Shown here piece after piece: positions 8,052 to 16,450 of a stretch of 64,000 nt of DNA. Position 1 is the first letter of the stretch. The number at the start of each line of letters is the position of its first letter. This DNA is from Spirosoma endbachense (GTDB lineage: Bacteria; Bacteroidota; Bacteroidia; Cytophagales; Spirosomataceae), in the NCBI RefSeq assembly GCF_010233585.1, contig NZ_CP045997.1:6283512-6347511 (forward strand). Direction: 5' to 3'. The notes under the pieces are model-generated. The model searched no databases and was not told where the DNA came from. It was given only the letters and a program-made list of their open reading frames with translations. Both the position numbers and the translations under genes were made by a program.

Positions 8052-8318
8052 TCATCCACCGATGGGTAACGAGATAATAATGGGTTCTATGACCGTGTGC
8101 CTGTCTTTCAAATCAGCATTGGCGGGGTCATTGACCATTGCACCAAACTTTTCCATGTCCGTTGCTTCTATTAATAGAAGCACTGAATTGGGATTATCCA
8201 TATCCTGAAATTCATTTAAAATGGTTGCAACAGGAGCAAATGTATCTACCCGCTCCTGATGACCTGCGAGCCAGATAGTAATGTCTCCTACTTGGTGACG
8301 AGCGATGATTGTTGCCAT
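8052..8318 (-). CDS. small conserved hypothetical protein, dimeric alpha-beta barrel type
   Basis: This 88-residue protein begins MATIIARHQVGDITIWLAGHQERVD. It has alternating strands and helices, with SVLLLIEATDMEKFGAMVND in the middle and a final strand TVIEPIIISLPIGG. The order (strand, W-containing helix, FAPV, strand, D-M-K helix, C-terminal strand) resembles small ferredoxin-like dimeric alpha-beta barrel proteins such as the DUF3764 or monooxygenase-like groups. That similarity is from memory of pattern only. It has its own ATG and a terminator downstream and seems to be a single-gene unit. No function is assigned. Confidence 0.6.
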   Translation of the reverse strand: MATIIARHQVGDITIWLAGHQERVDTFAPVATILNEFQDMDNPNSVLLLIEATDMEKFGAMVNDPANADLKDRHTVIEPIIISLPIGG

Positions 8319-8476
8319 GATTTTTTGGTTTTAAAATGGAAATTATTGATTTGTACTAGATTAACGGTTTAGTTATTGGTGATAAGCGGATCAATTCGTG
8401 CGCGGCCTAGGTAGCGTCTGACAGTTGGTTGAGAAAAGGATGTAACGAAAATGTTCAGCATGGTAGCTAGGGGGTA

Positions 8477-8803
8477 GTGTTAAGCGAGTCTATGGGCATC
8501 GGGAAAGCCGCTTCGGGCAATCGAAACGGACTAACCGAAATGAAGCAGAACCGCCCCGCAAGTCTAGCTGACGGCAGGCAGAAGGCGGTGGAGGATTATG
8601 TCAAAAAGGTGGAGGATTATTGCAAAAGCCGGAATTTGGCTGAGGACATGCCAAATTCTTCCGAACATATCCGACTGAAGTACGTCGGGGCTTTGAAACC
8701 TACCGCAAAAGTTACTGGAAAAATGCTCGGATCGGCGGAAATCAATAGTTCATTTGCCTACTCGAATCGTCCGAATAGACCCTCGACATATCCGTTAGAT
8801 TAA
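8477..8803 (+). CDS. doubtful hypothetical protein
   Basis: This frame opens with GTG and could encode 108 residues, mostly polar and Lys/Asn/Ser-rich, with no recognised domain. A 21-base tandem duplication at 8587-8607 and 8608-8628 gives two in-frame copies of a VEDY-containing heptad, which keeps the frame open. That is weak support for coding. No ribosome-binding context, partner gene or terminator supports it, and it lies in a zone rich in decayed genes. It may be a fragment of something larger. Confidence 0.25.
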   Translation: MLSESMGIGKAASGNRNGLTEMKQNRPASLADGRQKAVEDYVKKVEDYCKSRNLAEDMPNSSEHIRLKYVGALKPTAKVTGKMLGSAEINSSFAYSNRPNRPSTYPLD

Positions 8804-8858
8804 CCAGCTTCCAATGGAGCAACACATTTCTGCTGTATGAATTGTAACCGCAAGTAAC

Positions 8859-8930
8859 TTATTCTCTCAAAACCCTCCCAAGTGAGACGAAGGAATAATC
8901 ATGTATCTGCTTTTTAAATCAGGCGTTTTA
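8859..8930 (+). repeat. dispersed repeat, copy A
   Basis: First of four directly oriented copies. Shared blocks in order are TTATTCT, GTGAGAC, ATCATG, TCTGCTT and GGCGTTTTA, with spacers of nearly constant length. It lies between the doubtful frame ending at 8803 and the stop codon of the AraC-family gene. See copies at 12354, 14129 and 15641. Confidence 0.65.
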
Positions 8931-8937
8931 TAAGCCT

Positions 8938-9825
8938 TTAATTCAAGCCTCTATACTCAATGGGTGAAATCCCTACTTTTTGCTTAAAAAAGCGTGTAAA
9001 ATGCTGGGGGTATTTGAAGCCTAATTCATATGATATTTCACTAACGGATTTGCTGATATCAAAAATCCGCTCTTTCGCCAAATCAATCAACTGAAGCTGG
9101 ATGTACTCTAGGGCCGATTTCCCAGTCTCTTTTTTGATTAAATCACCAAAGTAGTTGGGCGAAAGGTGTAACTCATTGGCAAAGTAGGCTACCGTTGGCA
9201 CACCATCTGTTTTCAGCTTATCGCCTAGTAAATACCCGGTTAGTTTCTCTTCAAACTGTTCAAGGAGACCATGATTGACATGCCCACGGGTGATAAATTG
9301 CCGGTCGTAAAAACGGGAGCAGTATTTCAGCAATAATTCCAGATTGGCTATAATCAACTCCTTACTGTGACGGTCAATATTCTGGCTGATCTCGGTAACG
9401 ATATTGCCAATACAAGCCATCACAACGTCTCGTTCTTTATTGGAAAGATGTAAGGCTTCATGGGATTGATAACTGAAGAAAGAGTACTGATGAATCTGCT
9501 TGCCTAAGCTGGTGCCTTTGATTAAGTCAGGATGAAAGATGAGCGCCTTCCCATAAGGCTGATGCTCTTCGCCTTCCGGTTCATTGCTAATGATTTGGCC
9601 AGGTCCAAAAAAGACCAGCGTTCCCTCAGCATAGTCATAATACTGGTTGCCATACCGAATGTCTCCGCAGAGGGTTTCTTTCAGGATAACGGCATAAAAA
9701 CTCAGCGTAAATTTCTCCCGTTTTAACGGCTTGGACTGATCTAAATCGACCAAACTGATGAGCGGGTGCTGGGTTTTATTGTTAAAAGCATCCGCGTATT
9801 TTTTTATGGTGTCGTAGACAATCAT
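8938..9825 (-). CDS. AraC-family transcriptional regulator
   Basis: This 295-residue regulator has an N-terminal cupin-like sensing region at about 20-130 (SLVDLDQSKPLKREKFTLSF, GTLVFFGPGQIISNE). A C-terminal AraC/XylS DNA-binding region at about 190-293 has two helix-turn-helix units: VAYFANELHLSPNYFGDLIKK and VSEISYELGFKYPQHFTRFF, followed by the typical GISPIEYR end. It stands divergent from a three-gene plus-strand series (cyclophilin-like lipoprotein, hydrolase, O-acetyltransferase) with about 195 bases between starts. It therefore most likely controls that series. The effector is unknown. Confidence 0.93.
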   Translation of the reverse strand: MIVYDTIKKYADAFNNKTQHPLISLVDLDQSKPLKREKFTLSFYAVILKETLCGDIRYGNQYYDYAEGTLVFFGPGQIISNEPEGEEHQPYGKALIFHPDLIKGTSLGKQIHQYSFFSYQSHEALHLSNKERDVVMACIGNIVTEISQNIDRHSKELIIANLELLLKYCSRFYDRQFITRGHVNHGLLEQFEEKLTGYLLGDKLKTDGVPTVAYFANELHLSPNYFGDLIKKETGKSALEYIQLQLIDLAKERIFDISKSVSEISYELGFKYPQHFTRFFKQKVGISPIEYRGLN

Positions 9826-10020
9826 TGCTTACGGTTCGGCGTCCCGATTTTTTAATCAAATCTATTGCTTAAAACAGTGCCTCACAGCCCTGTCAGTAAA
9901 AGTGGTAGGTAAAACCGTAAAATGTATAAAAGCGACGATGTTACACCTGATAATTTTGTGGTGGGTTTCTTAGAAGGCGAAATAAATTCCTGTTTATGAG
10001 GCCTATAACGGTCAACGACT

Positions 10021-10500
10021 ATGAAACGAAACCAGTTATTTTTCATTCCATTCCTGCTATTTTTTGTAGGCAGTATGGCTTGCAAAACGGATATCCCAAT
10101 GGCAGAAGACAAACCGATTAGGCTAGACAGTACCGGTAATAATAATTCCTCCAATCGGCTACGTATCCAGGTTGGCTCCTACACCTTTACAGCGACTTTG
10201 CTGAACAATGCCACAGTAACCGCCTTCAAAACCAGATTGCCGATCACTCTTTCGATGAACGAGCTGAATCGAAATGAAAAGTACGCTGAACTGCCAGCTC
10301 CTTTGCCGACGAACGCAGCTAACCCCAGAGCGATTCAAACCGGTGATTTGATGCTGTATGGTTCTACTACGTTGGTGCTTTTCTATGAGCCATTTCAAAC
10401 GACCTACAGCTATACCAAGCTAGGGCATGTCGATAATTCGGAGGGGCTGGCAACCGCTCCGGGTTCGGGAAATGTTACGGTCACCTTTGAGTTGGAGTAA
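10021..10500 (+). CDS. cyclophilin-like fold lipoprotein
   Basis: This 159-residue protein starts with a lipoprotein signal ending in the lipobox GSMAC, with the modified cysteine at residue 21, and a short Ser/Asn-rich linker follows. From about residue 47 the domain matches the cyclophilin-like family: RIQVGSYTFTATLLNNATV, LPITLSMNELNRNEKYAELP, the AIQTGDLMLYGSTTLVLFYE core, SYSYTKLGHVD, and a C-terminal VTVTFELE strand. These domains are usually small cytosolic proteins next to AraC regulators and reductases or hydrolases. A lipid-anchored form suggests an envelope location. Peptidyl-prolyl isomerase activity is not established for the family. Confidence 0.88.
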   Translation: MKRNQLFFIPFLLFFVGSMACKTDIPMAEDKPIRLDSTGNNNSSNRLRIQVGSYTFTATLLNNATVTAFKTRLPITLSMNELNRNEKYAELPAPLPTNAANPRAIQTGDLMLYGSTTLVLFYEPFQTTYSYTKLGHVDNSEGLATAPGSGNVTVTFELE

Positions 10501-10516
10501 CTCTGTATCACTCTAC

Positions 10517-11629
10517 ATGAATAACAACATGAAACGACTAACCCTATTTTTAGCTACGTCCCTATTGATGATTGGGCAGGCATTCAGTCAAGGTTTATCA
10601 TCTCAAACAAAACAGAAAACAGTGAAGTCAGACTATTTAACCTTCACCCTGAGCGATCAGGTTACCAAGCAAAACGTTCAATACAAAAATCGATACGGTA
10701 TTACCATTGCCGCTCATTTGTATACACCCAAAAATATGGATGCGGCTAAAAAGTACCCTGCCGTTGTCATTGGTACACCGTATGGTGGCGTTAAAGAGCA
10801 AGGGGCAGGCATCTATGCGCAAAACATGGCCGAACAGGGATTTATTGCCCTGGCGATTGATGAATCTTATAATGGGGAAAGTGGCGGAGAACCCAGACAC
10901 GTTTCATCGCCGGATGTGTTCGTCGAAGATTTCAGTGCTGGTGTCGATTTTTTAGGCACCCGTCCCTTTGTTGATCGGGCCAAAATTGGCGCTATTGGTA
11001 TTTGTGGCAGTGGTGGTTTTGCACTGAAAGCGGCTCAGATTGATCATCGGATTAAAGCAGTGGCGACTACCAGTATGTACGATATGAGCGGGGTTATGCG
11101 AAACGGATGGATGAATAGTATGACCGCCGAACAACGGAATACGACCCTTGACCAACTCGCCGAGCAGCGATGGAAAGACGTTGACAACGGTACACCCGAA
11201 TTAACACTATCCTTCCCAGGCGAACCGGTAACTACTATACCAGCAGGCCTGGACCCAATTGCCAGTGAGTTCTTTGAGTACTATGGCATGAAACGGGGAC
11301 ATCATCCGAATTCAATTGGTGCCTTTACCAAAACCAGCAGCCTGGCTTTTATGAACTTTCCCTTGCTGAACTATATTGAAACCATTTCACCCCGACCTGT
11401 TTTATTTGTCATCGGTGAAAATGCCCATTCCCGCTATTTCAGTGAGGATGCCTACAAACAGGCGGCTGAGCCTAAAGAACTCTATATTGTTCCCAAAGCC
11501 CGGCACATTGATTTATACGATAGGACAGACATGATCCCTTTTGATAAACTCACTTCGTTCTTTACGAAGTATTTAAAGGACACCAAGCTGAAAGAAAAAG
11601 TCAGCCTGGTTGGCGGCACAAACAAGTAA
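10517..11629 (+). CDS. secreted alpha/beta hydrolase (dienelactone-hydrolase-like)
   Basis: This protein of about 370 residues has a signal peptide (MKRLTLFLATSLLMIGQAFS) followed by an alpha/beta-hydrolase domain. Visible features are the HLYTPKN strand, VVIGTPYGG near the oxyanion region, and the nucleophile elbow IGICGSGGFALKAA. There the Ser sits in C-G-S-G-G rather than the usual G-x-S-x-G. PVLFVIGENAHSRYF and KARHIDLYD carry the probable acid and His. I start at the ATG at 10517 (10529 is equally possible), because frames further upstream overlap the lipoprotein gene. It follows that gene by 16 bases, so the two are likely one transcript. The substrate is unknown. Confidence 0.85.
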   Translation: MNNNMKRLTLFLATSLLMIGQAFSQGLSSQTKQKTVKSDYLTFTLSDQVTKQNVQYKNRYGITIAAHLYTPKNMDAAKKYPAVVIGTPYGGVKEQGAGIYAQNMAEQGFIALAIDESYNGESGGEPRHVSSPDVFVEDFSAGVDFLGTRPFVDRAKIGAIGICGSGGFALKAAQIDHRIKAVATTSMYDMSGVMRNGWMNSMTAEQRNTTLDQLAEQRWKDVDNGTPELTLSFPGEPVTTIPAGLDPIASEFFEYYGMKRGHHPNSIGAFTKTSSLAFMNFPLLNYIETISPRPVLFVIGENAHSRYFSEDAYKQAAEPKELYIVPKARHIDLYDRTDMIPFDKLTSFFTKYLKDTKLKEKVSLVGGTNK

Positions 11630-11687
11630 CTTGTTGGCTTAAGAGTTGTCAGAAAGCCGATAATAACAGATAGGCACCTATCCAAAG

Positions 11688-12281
11688 ATGATGAGAGAGG
11701 AATTGAATAAACTGCCAGCAGCTAGCACAGACATTTTCGAGCGGCTACGTGCGGGAGAGCTTTTACGAAAAGATGACCCAGCGTACAGCAGATTTGCTGA
11801 AGTGGTTTCGCGTGCGATCCGGTTATGTGTCCAGATGAATGCCACAGCTACCGACGTTGATCAGGTACGGAATCAGTTGAGTAAAATTATTGGTAGCCAG
11901 ATCGATATATCAACAACGATCTTCCCACCCTTTTACACCAACTTTGGCCGGTCCATTTATATTGGCAAGCATGTGTTTATCAACCATGCCTGCTCTTTTT
12001 TGGATATTGGCGGCATCATTATTGAAGACGATGTACAGATCGGTCCCCGTGTCAATCTTACCTCGGAAAACCATCCATTAGATCCTGGTGATCGTCAAAC
12101 ACTGATTCCTAAGCCGGTTGTTATCAAACGCAATGCCTGGATTGGTGCCGGGGCGACAATACTTCCCGGCGTTACGGTTGGCGAAAATTCAATTGTGGCA
12201 GCCGGAGCCATAGTTAGTCGAGATGTCCCACCAAATACAATCGTAGGGGAGATTCCGGCCAAGGTCATTAAGTCACTTTGA
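11688..12281 (+). CDS. sugar O-acetyltransferase (maltose/galactoside acetyltransferase-like)
   Basis: This 197-residue protein is a left-handed beta-helix acetyltransferase of the Maa/LacA/NodL type. An N-terminal helical segment (residues 1-60) is followed by hexapeptide repeats from about residue 75. It contains [37 protein letters not shown] with the catalytic His, and the C-terminal [21 protein letters not shown] and PAKVI end. It transfers acetyl groups from acetyl-CoA to a sugar or similar alcohol. It follows the hydrolase gene by about 60 bases on the same strand and completes the AraC-linked set. A hairpin at 12321-12352 probably ends the transcript. Confidence 0.92.
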   Translation: MMREELNKLPAASTDIFERLRAGELLRKDDPAYSRFAEVVSRAIRLCVQMNATATDVDQVRNQLSKIIGSQIDISTTIFPPFYTNFGRSIYIGKHVFINHACSFLDIGGIIIEDDVQIGPRVNLTSENHPLDPGDRQTLIPKPVVIKRNAWIGAGATILPGVTVGENSIVAAGAIVSRDVPPNTIVGEIPAKVIKSL

Positions 12282-12320
12282 AAACGAAAGGGATTTAGTT
12301 TCCGACCTTATTCTAATACG

Positions 12321-12352
12321 TCCTTATTCGTCTGTGTTCTAACGAATAAGGA
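12321..12352 (+). terminator. hairpin after the acetyltransferase gene
   Basis: TCCTTATTCGT (12321-12331) is perfectly complementary to 12342-12352 with a ten-base loop. It lies 40 bases after the stop codon. It has no clean T-run, so its terminator role is likely but not certain. Confidence 0.5.
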
Positions 12353-12353
12353 T

Positions 12354-12426
12354 GTATTCTCATTAAATGCTCCCACGTGAGACAAAATAACAATACATAC
12401 ATCTGCTTCAAAAATTGGCATTGGGC
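12354..12426 (+). repeat. dispersed repeat, copy B
   Basis: Second direct copy: TATTCT, AAATGCTCCCACGTGAGAC, then an AT-rich spacer, TCTGCTTCAAAAATTGGC and ATTGGG in place of the GGCGTTT block. It lies downstream of the acetyltransferase gene and upstream of the erythromycin-esterase-like gene. The rest of the gap to 12590 holds no gene. Confidence 0.65.
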
Positions 12427-12590
12427 AAGATGGAAAATCAGGGCGTTACATGAACATATTGGCAGGGCATCGTCTCAGGTGAAGTCGCGCCTTTCACACG
12501 TACTAAAATTTTTGTAACCCGCCCGGTTCAACACCTGTCTCATGAATTGTCAATTAATCAGCCTCACTCAAGACACGGTCTGTTTAGCCT

Positions 12591-14042
12591 ATGAAAACCT
12601 GTTTTCTATTTTTGGTCGGCTTAGGCACTCTTCTTCCTTTCAGGGGATACCCACAAAACTTTTGGAATCTGGACTTCGAATATGGCCTCTACAAAGCCCA
12701 GCCTCGAATCTGGTCCATTGAAGGGGAAGGGGAAAACTATTCGGCTCAACTCGATAGTACAACCACGTATAGCGGACACAGAAGCTTACACCTGGTCTTG
12801 AAAAATGCGCAAGTCTTTTTGTTTGTACCCATTCCAGCTAAACTCATCGCGGGGAAAACGGTGACCCTGGAGGGATATGTAAAATTCGCTCAATCCGATT
12901 CGCTTCAGGCCCGTTTGCTGTTTCATAATCCCTCCACCAGTAGCCCAATTGCTTCCGAATCGATCATTTCAGCAGACAAGACCTGGAAAGTGGTTGCTCA
13001 TCAGGCTTCATTTCCCGTCAATTATTCATCCGATCGGTTGTTGGTCGCACTCTCCGCTGAAGGTACTGGCGAGTACTGGATTGATGCAATAAGCATTAAA
13101 ATCGATGGACGCCAACAGGGTAACGGTGCCCCTGATTTTAAGGAACCTACCCGATCGGAACTACAAGCCTTGAACAAAAAAGCCATTCCGATCCAGTCAA
13201 TTGACCCCCAGTCCCGAAGCAACGATTTGGCTCCGCTCAAGCGCTTAATTGGCCGTGCCCGAATCGTAGCCCTTGGCGAAAACTCTCATGGTTCAGCCTC
13301 TATTTACCAATTGAAACTCCGCTTGGTGAAACACCTGGTAGAACAAGCTGGCTTTACCGTTTTTGCCTTGGAAATGCCCATGCTGGAAGCCGACCGGATC
13401 AATGACTACCTGCTCAATGGCAAGGGAACACGGCAGGAAGTAGCTAAAAATCTAAGCTACAAAAGTTGGCAGACTAAGGAGATGATGGCTATCATCCAAT
13501 GGCTGTTCACCTACAATAAAACGGCTCGTCAAAAGGTCGAATTTCGGGGTTTTGACAGACCCATCCTTGCGGATAAAACCAAAAGTCGGGATGAACAGAT
13601 GGCCAGGGCCATTGAAGGATTCTTAAGCACTTGCCAACCGGCTTGTAAAATCATTGTCTCGGCAGACAATACACACGTAACCAAATCCAGTGGCAAGATG
13701 GGCGATTTCCTACATCGTCACTACGGAAAGGATTATCTGGCCGTTGGCTTTACGTATGGTAGGGGTACTTATTCGGCTTACGGGCCGGAACCGTATTATG
13801 AGGTTCATCCTCCTTACGTTGGCACCTACGAATATTTCTTTTCAAAAAGCGATTACCCCAATTTTTTGCTGGATCTAAGAACAACGGGTGCGATTCCGAT
13901 CCTGAACCAGTCGGCCGGTTTTCGGTCCATCGGCTCAAGACCCCAGGAAACGACTCAGTTTGCAGAAATCAGGATAAAGAATCATTTTGACCTAATCGTT
14001 TATCAGGCAGAATCGGTGCATACCACTTATTTGACCAAGTAA
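12591..14042 (+). CDS. erythromycin-esterase-family secreted protein
   Basis: This 483-residue protein has a signal peptide (residues 1-21) and an N-terminal beta-sandwich of about 170 residues that resembles a carbohydrate-binding-like domain. The erythromycin esterase/EreA-type domain runs from about residue 215. Its signature is IVALGENSHGSASIYQLKLRL, followed by FTVFALEMPMLEADRINDYL and a later VEFRGFDRP. These carry the His and Glu residues used in EreA/EreB-type water activation. Members hydrolyse esters, but many Bacteroidota paralogues have unknown substrates and are not resistance genes. It stands alone between repeat copies B and C. Confidence 0.88.
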   Translation: MKTCFLFLVGLGTLLPFRGYPQNFWNLDFEYGLYKAQPRIWSIEGEGENYSAQLDSTTTYSGHRSLHLVLKNAQVFLFVPIPAKLIAGKTVTLEGYVKFAQSDSLQARLLFHNPSTSSPIASESIISADKTWKVVAHQASFPVNYSSDRLLVALSAEGTGEYWIDAISIKIDGRQQGNGAPDFKEPTRSELQALNKKAIPIQSIDPQSRSNDLAPLKRLIGRARIVALGENSHGSASIYQLKLRLVKHLVEQAGFTVFALEMPMLEADRINDYLLNGKGTRQEVAKNLSYKSWQTKEMMAIIQWLFTYNKTARQKVEFRGFDRPILADKTKSRDEQMARAIEGFLSTCQPACKIIVSADNTHVTKSSGKMGDFLHRHYGKDYLAVGFTYGRGTYSAYGPEPYYEVHPPYVGTYEYFFSKSDYPNFLLDLRTTGAIPILNQSAGFRSIGSRPQETTQFAEIRIKNHFDLIVYQAESVHTTYLTK

Positions 14043-14128
14043 CCCAATCAGCATGAGCTTGTTTTGAACTAATCACGACTTGGCCAGAAAGATTGATTAC
14101 TCAATAGGATCCTGTAACTAGCAGCTAC

Positions 14129-14205
14129 TTATTCTTAGAAATTGCTCCAATTTGAGACAAAGGTTTCATCTTCATGTGTCTGCTCAATAATTGGGCGTTT
14201 TACAA
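14129..14205 (+). repeat. dispersed repeat, copy C
   Basis: Third direct copy: TTATTCT, ATTGCTCCAATTTGAGACAA, AGG, TTCATGTGTCTGCT and ATTGGGCGTTTTAC. It follows the esterase gene and precedes the GC-rich structured region. On the opposite strand this copy reads TTG, 19 bases, AACCTTTG, which is promoter-like. Confidence 0.65.
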
Positions 14206-14666
14206 TACGGTAAATTAGGCGAAGAAAATGGTAGGCCAAATCGTGACTAACACAAGATGAAAACCTATTACCCCCTACAATCGACCGGTAAATGATTTCA
14301 CCGTTCAACTGTTGATAAGATGCATTTTTGGATAATTCTTTGCACCTTAAAGCCCTTTAACCCATTCTGTTAAAAACTCGCAGAACTCACTATGCCTGAT
14401 TCGGAGCGGAATGTAATTCCGAGAGTTTGCGTACAATAACTTGTTGGGTGTTCATCCATAAAGTGTCTGTATTTCAGCGTTTCGGTCGACAGGTTACAAG
14501 CCGATAAGGTCAGGTTTAGGCTTTCATTTCCAGATTTCGGTCGACAAGCCCAACACCCCGGCTGACCAGGTTCGGGTTTGCCAGTCAACCTTACGCCGAC
14601 AGCACAACTGCCCCGGTCAGACAGGTTGTTAGAAGGCGACCAATAGAAAATTTAACACGTAAGCAA
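14206..14666. other. GC-rich structured non-coding region
   Basis: No gene is seen. CGGAAT-GTA-ATTCCG (about 14411-14425) is a short perfect hairpin. TTTCGGTCGACA occurs twice in direct orientation (about 14479 and 14536). GTTGGGT and GCCCAAC motifs lie at about 14443 and 14549, and a GGTTGTTAG motif near 14627. The region contrasts sharply in composition with the AT-rich gene that follows. Confidence 0.45.
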
Positions 14667-15308
14667 GTGATTAAGAAATATTCTGTTTTGATATGCCTGG
14701 TCAATTCTGTGATTTTTATAGTAATAGCAACCTTAGTTTATCCTGGCGGCTCATTGCTTGATATAAATTCTACAGGGTTTGACTGGTCGAAAAATTTTTT
14801 TAGCAACTTGTTTGCAGCAATAGCGATAAATGGTTCAGAGAACCCGTCCAGAATTTGGGCACTCATTGGAATGACATTCCACTCGGTTGGTTATGGAGTT
14901 TTTTTTATCAATATGGCAAAAAAGATTTCTGAAAGACACACTTGTACTATCTTAAAAATGATAGGCGCTGTCAACATACTATTTACTTCCTTAATCGCAA
15001 CGCCCTTGCACGACATAATGGTAATCATATCGAGCACTTTGTTCTTGATTGGTTTATTTTATATTACTGTATATCTCCTAAAGACAAAGCTTCATTTGCT
15101 TAAATTTTCCTGTATCATTTGCTTATTGACTTTTTACTATACCTTATACTTATATGGTTCAGGCGATTGGGGATTATTGGCCCTAATGCAGAAGATTTCT
15201 TTCATCAGTTCAATGTTATTAGTTTTAGGACTGGAGTATTTTACCAAACAGAACGACTTTGAGCAACTTAAACCAGGCGGACAAAAAATGCAGGCAACGA
15301 ACCGCTAA
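14667..15308 (+). CDS. DUF998-like integral membrane protein
   Basis: This 213-residue protein starts with GTG and has about six membrane-spanning segments. The first is VLICLVNSVIFIVIATLVYPGG, then a FDWSKNFFSNLF loop, a segment around WALIGMTFHSVGYGVFFI, and further segments up to FISSMLLVLGLEYF. The loop after helix 1 (YPGG...W..NF.S.LF) is typical of DUF998-type proteins, whose function is unknown. Codon use is clearly more AT-rich than in neighbouring genes, while the flanking non-coding DNA is GC-rich. That suggests recent acquisition. No partner gene is present. Confidence 0.75.
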   Translation: MIKKYSVLICLVNSVIFIVIATLVYPGGSLLDINSTGFDWSKNFFSNLFAAIAINGSENPSRIWALIGMTFHSVGYGVFFINMAKKISERHTCTILKMIGAVNILFTSLIATPLHDIMVIISSTLFLIGLFYITVYLLKTKLHLLKFSCIICLLTFYYTLYLYGSGDWGLLALMQKISFISSMLLVLGLEYFTKQNDFEQLKPGGQKMQATNR

Positions 15309-15640
15309 CCCGGGTTTTGCATCAGATGGGCGGACACTATCCCCCGTTGCGGTGCAACCTTGAAGCATTGTGCTTCACTTCAAGTTCAGCTCTGGTTGAC
15401 CGTTTTGTGCTCTGAAACCCGACCGCAAAGCCCGAAACCATTGGGTGCGGCTATAAAAAGCGGGGAAGGTGTGTTTGTTGGGCTTCGTGTGACAAGTCGC
15501 ACGTCCAAATAGGGTAAGCTTTGGGTTCGTTGGGCGGATTACGGTCGGCAGGCCAAATGCCTAAATGATTCGGTTCCAAGGCTTCAACGTCCAACTTCGC
15601 GTTGACAGAAGAAACCGCCCAAGGTTGCGCCGATGGATCG
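15309..15640. other. GC-rich structured non-coding region
   Basis: No gene is seen. The stretch mirrors the one upstream of the membrane gene. It contains several TTGTTGGG-type motifs (TTTGTTGGGCTTC near 15475, GTTCGTTGGGCGG near 15527) and self-complementary sequence such as TTGAAG...CTTCAA near 15359. It may be the other flank of an acquired cassette. Confidence 0.4.
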
Positions 15641-15671
15641 TTCATGCGTCTGCTTCACAAAATGGGCGTTT
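15641..15671 (+). repeat. dispersed repeat, copy D (partial)
   Basis: Fourth direct copy, keeping only the 3-prime half: TTCATGCGTCTGCTTCACAA then AATGGGCGTTT. The upstream half is replaced by GC-rich sequence. It follows the AT-rich membrane gene block. Confidence 0.6.
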
Positions 15672-15823
15672 CTTGCGATATTACCTATCGTACTTTCCTA
15701 GGAAGCAAGAAATCAATTTCATGGAAAACGTGGGCTTTGAGGCAATCCAAATGCAGTTATAGGTAATCTTTTTCGCTCGTTCAGTAAGAACGTACGAAAA
15801 CTGATAATGCCGCTAAAGCCGTT

Positions 15824-15861
15824 TATAGCTCTCCCAGAGAATTCTCTATTGGAGAGCTATA
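15824..15861. terminator. hairpin at the end of the RidA-family gene
   Basis: TATAGCTCTCC (15824-15834) is perfectly complementary to 15851-15861, and the loop contains the palindrome AGAGAATTCTCT (15836-15847). It overlaps the last codons of the minus-strand gene. It could terminate that transcript. Confidence 0.5.
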
Positions 15862-16229
15862 CATTCAACCGAAATTAAAATGCCAGCCGGAAAAGGCATC
15901 ACCTGAGGTGTGCTACGTGCCGGGGGATTATCAGGGAAAAACTCAGTATACACTTTATTGATAACACTAAAATCATTATGTGCTACCATAAAGATGGTCG
16001 TCTTCACCACTTTGCTTAAGTCGCTTCCCGCTTCTTCCAAAATAATTTTGATATTTTGAAAACATTGTCGGGTTTGATCCTCAAAATCATCACTAACGAC
16101 TTGGCCGGACCTACTATCTAAACCAGGCGTTCCAGATAAAAAAATAAATTTGTCCGCCAGCACTGCTTGGGGAAACACTTTGCTCATCTGTGGAGCTTTA
16201 GTCGTGTTAAAATTTCGCCTTTCTGCCAT
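15846..16229 (-). CDS. RidA/YjgF/UK114 family protein
   Basis: This 127-residue protein belongs to the Rid family, which hydrolyses reactive enamine/imine intermediates released by pyridoxal enzymes or acts in small-molecule catabolism. The fold is visible as FPQAVLADKFIFLSGTPGLD, the QTRQCFQNIKIILEEAGSDLSKVVKTTIF helix-strand unit, and the FFPDNPPARSTPQV segment with the substrate-binding Arg. It ends in the VECIAL strand. The family's usual C-terminal IEIEAIA is here SVECIALQ. The length is normal. It stands alone beside an interrupted Fic gene. Confidence 0.93.
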   Translation of the reverse strand: MAERRNFNTTKAPQMSKVFPQAVLADKFIFLSGTPGLDSRSGQVVSDDFEDQTRQCFQNIKIILEEAGSDLSKVVKTTIFMVAHNDFSVINKVYTEFFPDNPPARSTPQVMPFPAGILISVECIALQ

Positions 16230-16450
16230 GTTTTTTGTGATTTGACCATCGAGGATTACCTCTAACTCGCTGATTGATACAGGTTGAATACTAAAATAGG
16301 CGACGCCTACTTTCTAAAATCTGAGCTGAGAGCAAATAATGACAGTCGTTTTTGTATTTTGGGAAGTAATGTAGGAAATGAATTAAGCTTGTTAACCAGC
16401 AAACGGCTTTTCCTATCTCAATTAACTGGATTAACGTTAGTATGATTCAG

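Noticed and set aside
13022..13240. Antisense frame within the erythromycin-esterase-like gene
   Set aside because: Shadow of a well-supported gene on the other strand.
14370..14588. Minus-strand frame in the GC-rich flank
   Set aside because: No domain or start context; composition and inverted motifs point to structured non-coding DNA.
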